Source: Eunapius fragilis
Taxonomy: Eukaryota > Porifera > Demospongiae > Spongillida > Spongillidae
Assembly: GCA_963681505.1 (NCBI GenBank)
Contig: OY811972.1
Span: 15,605,110-15,669,109, forward strand
Direction: 5' to 3'
Length of the DNA: 64,000 nucleotides
In this document: positions 54,118 to 64,000 of the stretch, piece by piece
Numbering within the stretch: position 1 is the stretch's first letter
Layout: each line of letters starts with the position of its first letter
Program-made: the position numbers and the translations under genes
The notes under the pieces: model-generated
What the model was told of the DNA's origin: nothing
What the model saw: the letters and a program-made list of their open reading frames with translations, nothing else
The model's database searches: none

Positions 54118-57100
54118 GAATTGGCCTAATTGCCATCAATTCATTGGTACATATCGCACCAATTGGGCCCGTGGAACCAATTGGCCCATTTGGCATCAAT
54201 AGGACATATCGCTCCAATTGGGCCGATGGAACCAATTGGCCCAATTAGCATCAATTAATTGGGACAAATCGCCCCAATTAAGCCCATGGAACCAATTGAC
54301 CCAATTGGCATACATAGTACATATCGCGCCAATTGGGCCCGTGGAACCAATTGGCCAAATTGGCATCAATAGGACATATCGCGCCAATTGGGCCGATGGA
54401 ACCAATTGGCCCAATTGGTATTAATTGATAGGGACATATCGCACCAATTGGGCCCGTGGAACCAATTGGCCCAAATGGCATAAATAGTACCTATCGCCCC
54501 AATTGGGCCGATAGAACCAATTGGCCCAATTGGCATTAATTCATTGGGACATATCGCACCAATTGGGCCCGTGGAACCAATTGGGCCAATTGATAAAAAT
54601 AGTACAAATCGCGCCAATTGGGCCGATGGAACCAATTGGCCCAACTGGTATTAATTCAATGGGATAAATCACACCAATTGGGCCCGTGTAACCAATTGGC
54701 CCATTTGGCAACAATAGGAAATATCGCGCCAATTGGGCCGATGGAAACAATTGGCCCAGTTGGCATCAATTCATTGGGACAAATCGCACCAATTGGGTCC
54801 GTGGAACCAATTGGCCCAATTGGCATCAATAGTAAATATCGCACCAATTGGGCCGATGGAACCAATTGGCCCAATTGGCATCAATTCATTGGGACATATC
54901 GCACCAATTGGGCCCGTGGAACCAATTGGCCCAATTGGCATCAATATTACATATCGCGCCAATTGGGCCGATGGATCAAATTGGCCAAATTGGCATTAAT
55001 TCATTGGGACATATCGCACCAATTGGGCCCGTGGAACCATATGGTCCAATTGGCATACATAGTACATATAGCGCCAATTGGGCCCGTGGAACCAATTGGC
55101 CCAATTGGCATCAATAGGACATATCGCGCCAATTGGGTCGATGGAACCAATTGGCCCAATTGGCATTAATTCAATGGGACATATCGCACCAATTGGGCCC
55201 GTGGAACCAATTGGCCCAATTGGCATCAATACGACATATCGCGCCTATTGGGCCGATGGAGCCAATTGGCCCAATTGGCTTTCATACATTGGGACATATC
55301 GCACCAATAGGGCCCGTGGAACCAATTGGGCAAATTGGCATACATAGTAAATATCGCGCCAATTGGGCCCGTGGAACCAATTGGCCCAATTGGCATCAAT
55401 AGGACACATCGTGCCAATTGGGCCGATGGAACCAATTGGCCCAATTGGCTTTAATTCATTGGGACATATCGCACCAATTGGGCCCATGGAACCATTAGGC
55501 CCAATTGGCATACATAGTACATATCGCGCCAATTGGGCCCGTGAAACCAATTGGCCCAATTGGCATCTATAGGACATATCGCTCCATTTGGGCCGATGGA
55601 ACCAATTGGCCCAATTGGCATAAATTCATTGAGACATATCGCACCAATTGGGCCCGTGGAACCAATTGGCCCAATTGGCATACATAGTACATATCGCGCC
55701 AATCGGGCCCGTGGAACCAATTGGCCCAATTGCAATCAATAGGATATATCGCGCCAATTGGGCCGATAGAACCAAGTGGCCCAATCGGCATCAATAGGAC
55801 ATACCGCGCCAATTGGGTCGATGGAACCAATTGGCCCAATTGGCAACAATTCATTGGGACAAATCGCACCAATTGGGCCCGTGGAACCAATTGGCCCTAT
55901 TGGCATAAATAGTACATATCGCGCCAATTGGGCCGATGGAACCAATTGGCCCAATTGGCATTAATTCAAAGGGACATATCGCACCAATTGGGCCCGTGGA
56001 ACCAATTGGCCCAATTGGCATACATAGTACATATCGCGCCAATTGGGCCCGTGGAACCAATTGGCCCAATTGGCGTCAATACGACATATCGCGCATATTG
56101 GGCCGATGGAACCATTTGGCCCAATTGGCATTAATTCATTGAGACATATCGCACCAATTGGGCCGATGGAACCAATTGGTCCAATTGGCATACATAGTAC
56201 ATATCGCGCCAATTGGGCCCGTGGAACCAATTGGCCCAATTATCATCAATAGGATATATTGCGCCAATTGGGCCGATGGAACCAATTGGCCCAATTGGCA
56301 TCAATAGGACATATCACGCCAATTGGGCCGATGGAACCAATTTGCCCAATTGCCATCAATACATTGGGACATATCGTACCAATTGGGCACGAGGAACCAA
56401 TTGGCCCAATTGGCATCAATAGGACATACCGCGCCAATTGGGCCGATGGAACCAATTGGCCCAATTGGCACCAATTCATTGGGACAAATCGCACCAATTG
56501 GGCCCGTGGAACCAATTGGCCCAATTGGCATTAATTCAATGGGACATATCGCACCAATTGGGCCCGTGGAACCAATTGGCCCAATTGGCATACATAGTAC
56601 ATATCGCGCCAATTGGGCCCGTGGAACCAATTGGCCCAATTGGCATCAATAGAACATATCGCGCCAATTGGGCCGATGGAACCAATTGGCCCAATTGGCA
56701 TTAATTCATTGAGACATATCGCACCATTTGGGCGGATGGAACCAATTGGCCCAATTGGGTTTTATTCATTGGGACATATTGCACCAATTGGGCCCGTGGA
56801 ACCAATTGGCCCAATTGGCATACATAGTACATATCGCGCGAATTGGGTCCGTGGAACCAATTGGCCCAATTGGCATCAATAGGACATATCGTGCCAATTG
56901 GGCCGATGGAACCAATTGGCCCAATTGGCTTTAATTCATTGGGACATATCGCACCAATTGGGCCCATGGAACCATTAGGCCCAATTGGCATACATAGTAC
57001 ATATCGCGCCAATTGGGCCCGTGAAACCAATTGGCCCAATTGGCATCTATAGGACATATCGCTCCATTTGGGCCGATGGAACCAATTGGCCCAATTGGCA

Positions 57101-60100
57101 TAAATTCATTGAGACATATCGCACCAATTGGGCCCGTGGAACCAATTGGCCCAATTGGCATACATAGTACATATCGCGCCAATCGGGCCCGTGGAACCAA
57201 TTGGCCCAATTGCAATCAATAGGATATATCGCGCCAATTGGGCCGATAGAACCAAGTGGCCCAATCGGCATTAATAGGACATACCGCGCCAATTGGGTCG
57301 ATGGAACCAATTGGCCCAATTGGCATCAATTCAAAGGGACATATCGCACCAATTGGGCCCGTGGAACCAATTGGCCCAATTGGCATACATAGTACATATC
57401 GCGCCAATTGGGCCCGTGGAACCAATTGGCCCAATTGGCGTCAATACGACATATCGCGCCTATTGGGCCGATGGAACCATTTGGCCCAATTGGCATTAAT
57501 TCATTGAGACATATCGCACCAATTGGGCCGATGGAACCAATTGGTCCAATTGGCATACATAGTACATATCGCGCCAATTGGGCCCGTGGAACCAATTGGC
57601 CCAATTATCATCAATAGGATATATTGCGCCAATTGGGCCAATGGAACCAATTGGCCCAATTGGCATCAATAGGACATATCACGCCAATTGGGCCGATGGA
57701 ACCAATTTGCCCAATCGCCATCAACACATTGGGACATATCGTACCAATTGGGCACGAGGAACCAATTGGCCCAATTGGCATCAATAGGACATACCGCGCC
57801 AATTGGGCCGACGGAACCAATTGGCCCAATTGGCACCAATTCATTGGGACAAATCGCACCAATTGGGCCCGTGGAACCAATTGGCCCAATTGGCATTAAT
57901 TCAATGGGACATATCGCACCAATTGGGCCCGTGGAACCAATTGGCCCAATTGGCATACATAGTACATATCGCGCCAATTGGGCCCGTGGAACCAATTGGC
58001 CCAATTGGCATCAATAGGACATATCGCGCCAATTGGGCCGATGGAACCAATTGGCCCAATTGGCATTAATTCATTGAGACATATCGCACCATTTGGGCCG
58101 ATGGAACCAATTGGCCCAATTGGGTTTTATTCATTGGGACATATTGCACCAATTGGGCCCGTGGAACCAATTGGGCAAATTGGCATACATAGTACATATC
58201 GCGCCAATTGGGCCCGTGGAACCAATTGGCCCAATTGGCATCAATAGGACATATCGTGCCAATTGGGCCGATGGAACCTATTGGCCCAATTGGCTTTAAT
58301 TCATTGGGACATATCGCACCAATTGGGCCCGTGGAACCATTAGGCCCAATTAGCATACATAGTACATATCGCGCCAATTGGGCCCGTGAAACCAATGGGC
58401 CCAATTGGCATCTATAGGACATATCGCTCCATTTGGGCCGATGGAACCAATTGGCCTAATTGGCATAAATTCATTGAGACATATCGCACAAATTGGGCCC
58501 GTGGAACCAATTGGCCCAATTGGCATACATAGTACATATCGCGCCAATCGGGCCCGTGGAACCAATTGGCCCAATTGCAATCAATAGGATATATCGCGCC
58601 AATTGGGCCGATAGAACCAAGTGGCCCAATTGGCATCAATAGGACATACCGCGCCAATTGGGTCGATGGAACCAATTGGCCCAATAGGCATCAATTCATT
58701 GGGACAAATCGCACCAATTGGGCCCGTGGAACCAATTGGCCCAATTGGCATAAATAGTACATATCGCGCCAATTGGGCCGATGGAACCAATTGGCCCAAT
58801 TGGCATTAATTCAAAGGGACATATCGCACCAATTGGGCCCGTGGAACCAATTGGCCCATTTGGCATACATAGTACATATCGCGCCAATTGGGCCCGTGGA
58901 ACAATTTGGCCCAATTGGCGTCAATACGACATATCGCGCCTATTGGGCCGACGGAACCATTTGGCCCAATTGGCATTAATTCATTGAGACATATAGCACC
59001 AATTGGGCCGATGGAACCAATTGGTCCAATTGGCACACATAGTACATATCGCGCCAATTAGGCCCGTGGAACCAATTGGCCCAATTATCATCAATAGGAT
59101 GTATTGCGCCAATTGGGCCGATGGAACCAATTGGCCCAATTGGCATCAATAGGACATATCACGCCAATTGGGCTGATGGAACCAATTTGCCCAATTGCCA
59201 TCAATACATTGGGACATATCGTACCAATTGGGCACGAGGAACCAATTGGCCCAATTGGCATCAATAGGACATACCACGCCAATTGGGCCGATGGAACCAA
59301 TTGGCCCAATTGGCACCAATTCATTGGGACAAATCGCACCAATTGGGCCCGTGGAACCAATTGGCCCAATTGGCATTAATTCAATGGGACATATATCGCA
59401 CTTATTGGGCCCGTGGAACCAATTGGCCCAATTGGCATACATAGTACATATCGCGCCAATTGGGCCCGTGGAACCAATTGGCCCAATTGGCATCCATAAG
59501 ACATATCGCGCCAATTGGGCCGATGGAACCAATTGGCCCAATTGGCATTAATTCATTGAGACATATCGCACCATTTTGGCCGATGGAACCAATTGGCCCA
59601 ATTGGGTTTTATTCATTGGGACATATTGCACCAATTTGGCCCGTGGAACCAATTGGCCCAATTGGCATACATAGTACATATCGCGCGAATTGGGCCCGTG
59701 GAACCAATTGACCCAATTGGCATCATTAGGAAATATCGCTCCAATTGGGCCGATGGTACCAATTGGCCCAATTGGCATTAATTAATTGAGACAAATCGCA
59801 CCAAAAGGACCCGTGGAACCAATTGGCCCAATTGCCATGAATTCATATGGGCATATCGCACCAAATGGGCCCAAGGAACAAATTGGCCCAATTGGCATCA
59901 ATTTAATGGGACATATCGCACCAATTGGCAATAATAGTGCATATCGTGCCAATTGGGCCGATGGAACCAATTGGTCAAATTGCAATCAATTTAATGGGAC
60001 ATATCGCACCAATTGGGCCCGTGGAACCAATTGGCCCAATTGGCATACATAGTACATATCGCGTCAATTGGGCCCGTGGAACCAATTGGCCCAAATGGCA

Positions 60101-63100
60101 TCAATAGGACATATCGCGCCAATTGGACCGATGGAACCAATTGGCCCAATTGGCATCAATTCATTGGGACATACGGCACCTATTGGGCCGATGGAACCAA
60201 TTGGCCCAATTGGCATAAATATTACATATCGCGCCAATTGGGCCGATGGAACCAATTGGCCCAATTGGCATTAATTCATTGGGACATATCGCACCAATTG
60301 GGCCCGTGGAACCAATTGGCCCAATTGGCATACATAGTACATATCGCGTCAATCGGACACGTGGAACCAATTGGCCCAATTGCAATCAATAGGATATATC
60401 GCGCCAATTGGGCCGATAGAACCAAGTGGCCCAATTGGCATCAATAGGACATACCGCGCCAATTGGGTCGATGGAACCAATTGGCCCAATTGGCATCAAT
60501 TCATTGGGACAAATCGCACCAATTGGGCCCGTGGAACCAACTGGCCCAATTGGCATAAATAGTACATATCGCGCCAATTGGGCCGATGGAACCAAATGGG
60601 CCAATTGGCATTAATTCAAAGGGACATATCGCACCAATTGGGCCCGTGGAACCAATTGGCCCAATTGGCATACATAGTACATATCGCGCCAATTGGGCCC
60701 GTGGAACCAATTGGCCCAATTGGCGTCAATACGACTTATCGCGCCTATTGGGCCGATGGAACCATTTGGCCCAATTGGCATTAATTCATTGAGACATATC
60801 GCACCAATTGGGCCGATGGAACCAATTGGTCCAATTGGCATACATAGTACATATCGCGCCAATTGGGCCCGTGGAACCAATTGGCCCAATTATCATCAAT
60901 AGGATGTATTGCGCCAATTGGGCCGATGGAACCAATTGGCCCAATTGGCATCAATAGGACATATCACGCCAATTGGGCTGATGGAACCAATTTGCCCAAT
61001 TGCTATCAATACATTGGGACATATCGTACCAATTGGGCACGAGGAACCAATTGGCCCAATTGGCATCAATAGGACATACCGCGCCAATTGGGCCGATGGA
61101 ACCAATTGGCCCAATTGGCACCAATTCATTGGGACAAATCGCACCAATTGGGCCCGTGGAACCAATTGGCCCAATTGGCATAAATAGTGCATATCGCGCT
61201 AATTGGGCCGATGGATCCAGTTGGCCCAATTGGGATTAATTCAATGGGACATATATCGCACTTATTGGGCCCGTGGAACCAATTGGCCCAATTGGCATAC
61301 ATAGTACATACCGCGCCAATTGGGCCGATGGAACGCATTGGCCCAATTGGCATCAATTCATTGGGACAAATCGCACCAATTGGGCCCGTGGAACCAATTG
61401 GCCCAATTGGCATAAATAGTGCATATCGCGCTAATTGGGCCGATGGATCCAGTTGGCCCAATTGGGATTAATTCAATGTGACATATCGCACCAATTGGGC
61501 CCGTGGAACCAATTGGCCCAATTGGCATCAATAGGACATACCGCGCCAATTGGGCCGATGGAACCAATTGGCCCAATTGGCATCAATTCATTCGGACAAA
61601 TCGCACCAATTGGGCCCGTGGAACCAATTGGCCCAATTGGCATAAATAGTGCATATCGCGCCAATTGGGCCAATGGAACCAATTGGCCCAATTGGGATTA
61701 ATTCAATGGGACATATCGCACCAATTGGGCCCGTGGAACCAATTGGCCCAATTGGCATCACTAGGACATACCGCGCCAATTGGGCCGATGGAACCAATTG
61801 GCCCAATTGGCATTGTTTCATAGAGACATATCGCACTAATTGGGCCCGTGGAACCAATTGGCCCAATCGGCATACATAGTACATATCGCGCCTATTGGGC
61901 TTGTGGAACCAATTGGCCCAATTAGCATCAAGAGGATATATGGCGCCAATTGGGCCAATGGAACCAATTGGCCCAATTGGCATCAATAGGACATATCACG
62001 CCAATTGGGCCGATGGAACCAATTGGCCCAATTGCCATCAATACATTGGGACATATCGCACCAATTGGGCCCGAGGAACCAATTGGCCCAATTAGCATCA
62101 ATAGGACATACGGCGCCAAATGGGCCCGTGGAACCAATTGGCCCAATTAGCATCAATAGGTTTAATCGCGCCAATTGGGCCGATGGAACCAATTGGCCCA
62201 ATTGACATCAATTCATAAGGACAAACCGCACCAATTGGGCCCGTGGAACCAATTGGCCCAATTGGCATAAATAGTACATATCGCGCCAATTGGGCCGATG
62301 GAACCAATTGGCTCAATTGGGAATAATTCAATGGGCCATATCGCACCAATTGGGCCCGTGGAACAAATTGGCCCAATTGGCATCAATAGGACATACCGCA
62401 CCAATTGGGCCGATGGAACCAATTGGCCCAATTGGCATCAATTCATTGGGACAAATCGCACCAATTGGGCCCGTGGAACCAATTGGCCCAATTGGCATAA
62501 ATAGTGCATATCGCGCTAATTGGGCCGATGGATCCAATTGGCCCAATTGGGATTAATTCAATGTGACATATCGCACCAATTGGGCCCGTGGAACCAATTG
62601 GCCCAATTGGCATCAATAGGACATACCGCGCCAATTGGGCCGATGGAACCAATTGGCCCAATTGGCATCAATTCATTGGGTCAAATCGCACCAATTGGGC
62701 CCGTGGAACCAATTGGCCCAATTGGCATAAATAGTGCATATCGCGCCAATTGGGCCAATGGAACCAATTGGCCCAATTGGGATTAATTCAATGGGACATA
62801 TCGCACCAATTGGGCCCATGGAACCAATTGGCCCAATTGGCATCACTAGGACATACCGCGCCAATTGGGCCGATGGAACCAAAATTGGCATCAATTCATT
62901 GGGACAAATCGCACCAATTGGGCCCGTGGAACCAATTGACCCAATTGGCATCAATAGGACATATCGCTCCAATTGGGCCAATGGAAACAATTGGCCCAAT
63001 TGACATTAATTCATTGTTACATATCGCACCAATTGGGCCGATGGAAACAATTGGCCCAATTGGCTTTAATTCATTGGGACATATCGCACCAATTGGGCCC

Positions 63101-64000
63101 GTGGAACCAATTGGCCCAATTGGCATCAATATGACATACAGCGCCAATTGGGCCGATGGAACCAATTGGCCCAATTGGCATCAATTCATTGGGACAAATC
63201 GCACCAATTGGGCCCGTGGAACCAATTGGCCCAATTGGCATAAATAGTACATATCGCGCCAATTGGGCCGATGGAAACAATTGGCCCAATTGGCTTTAAT
63301 TCATTGGGACATATCGCACCAATTGGGCCCGTGGAACCAATTGGCCCAATTGGCATCAATAGGACATACCGCGCCAATTGGGCCGATGGAACCAATTGGC
63401 CCAATTGGCATCAATTCATTGGGACAAATCGCACTAATTGGGCCCGTGGAACCAGATGGCCCAATTGGCCTAAATAGTACATATCGCGCCAATTGGGCCG
63501 ATGGAACCAATTGGCCCAATTGGGATTAATTCAATGGGACATATCGCACCAATTGGGCCCGTGGAACCTATTGGCCCAATTGGCATACATTGTACATATA
63601 GCGCCAATTGGGCCCGTGGAACCAATTGGCCCAAATGACATCAATAGGACAAATCGCGTCAAATGGGCCGATGGATCCAATAGGCCCAATTGGCACCAAT
63701 TCATTGGGCCATATCACACCAATTGGGCCCGAGGAACCAATTGGCCCAATTGGGATCAATAGGACATATCGCGCCAATTGGGCCGATGGAACCAATTGGC
63801 CCAATTGGCATCAATTCATTGGGACAAATCGCACCAATTGGGCCCGTGGAACCAATTGGCCCAATTGGCATCAATGAGACATATTGCTCCAATTGGGCCA
63901 ATCGAACCAATTGGCCCATTTGGCATTAATTCATTGAGACATATCGCACTAATTGGGCCCGTGGAACAAGGTGGCCCAATTGGCATACATAGTACATATC
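54118..64000 (+). repeat. CCAATTGG satellite (55/60-bp monomers) with higher-order repeats
   Basis: Nearly 10 kb, reaching the window end: about 170 monomers. The 55-bp type has CCAATTGGGCCGATGGAACC, AATTGGCCCAATTGGCATCA and ATAGGACATATCGCG. The 60-bp type has ATTAATTCATTGGGACATAT in the last part. The two alternate, giving 115-bp dimers (55+60) and 170-bp trimers. Marked variants recur at longer spacing: ACCATTAGGC lies at 55491, 56971 and 58336 (1480 and 1365 apart), equal to about 26 and 24 monomers. After about 61200 a shorter order of 115/230 bp dominates. Each monomer holds two or three CCAATTGG-like palindromes. The PIGPIG/NWANWF open frames are by-products of the repeat. Confidence 0.97.

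Noticed and set aside
54118-64000. Dozens of open frames of 60-183 codons with PIGPIG, NWANWF or APIGPV themes on both strands
   Set aside because: They follow the satellite period in all frames, have no common start, and change frame with monomer length; they are by-products of a stop-poor repeat.

Overview
The window is eukaryotic nuclear DNA, most likely from an early-branching marine animal; a sponge is my best guess, but the sequence alone does not prove it. The reasons are two well-conserved single-copy metabolic genes with many short GT-AG introns (mostly about 50-700 bases), no operons or ribosome-binding-site logic, and a load of animal-type DNA transposons (EnSpm/CACTA, Merlin, hAT), non-LTR retroelements and Ty3/Gypsy fossils. 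Tandem repeats make up roughly a third of the window, so it reads like a repeat-rich, possibly heterochromatic, segment.

Layout. 1-5060: 34-bp minisatellite whose core is a perfect 18-bp palindrome. 5061-9082: a block with a fossil Ty3/Gypsy integrase, a CA/GCAC microsatellite, an AATCA/TGATT motif cluster and the C-terminal part of an EnSpm-type transposase. 9083-11995: the same minisatellite, which switches strand at about 9470. 12000-12430: two copies of a ~185-bp satellite whose main array is 30 kb away. 12431-14408: a partial duplicate of the aspartyl aminopeptidase gene. 14409-19535: a LINE relic and a fossil Gypsy RT piece split by a 4475-bp Merlin-type element with 8-bp target duplications. 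19605-23783: unrecognised ORFs (one a P-loop ATPase), a LINE tail and a shortened hAT element.

25778-31683 (minus) holds a complete 17-exon aspartyl aminopeptidase gene (DNPEP, M18 family, 464 aa predicted). 34738-40739 (plus) holds a complete 7-exon gene for a bacterial-type 3-hydroxybutyrate dehydrogenase (261 aa predicted). The two genes are divergent, with their starts 3 kb apart; nothing in the sequence links their functions.

41350-51034 is a satellite domain: a fold-back element, then a ~185-bp satellite, then an exactly 196-bp satellite. The two monomers share a core in opposite orientation. The 196-bp array is split by a 4534-bp terminal-inverted-repeat element, which itself carries an 850-bp MITE-like element and a 1255-bp 5'-truncated LINE insertion with an open reading frame and clean 9-bp target duplications. 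51035-54117 holds Ty3/Gypsy gag fossils, another AATCA motif cluster and a ~31-bp minisatellite. From 54118 to the end of the window runs a CCAATTGG-rich satellite of 55- and 60-bp monomers with a higher-order period of 1365-1480 bp; it begins immediately after the protease region of a Gypsy element.

Exon coordinates were worked out by hand from splice consensus and recalled family sequences; no alignment or search was run.
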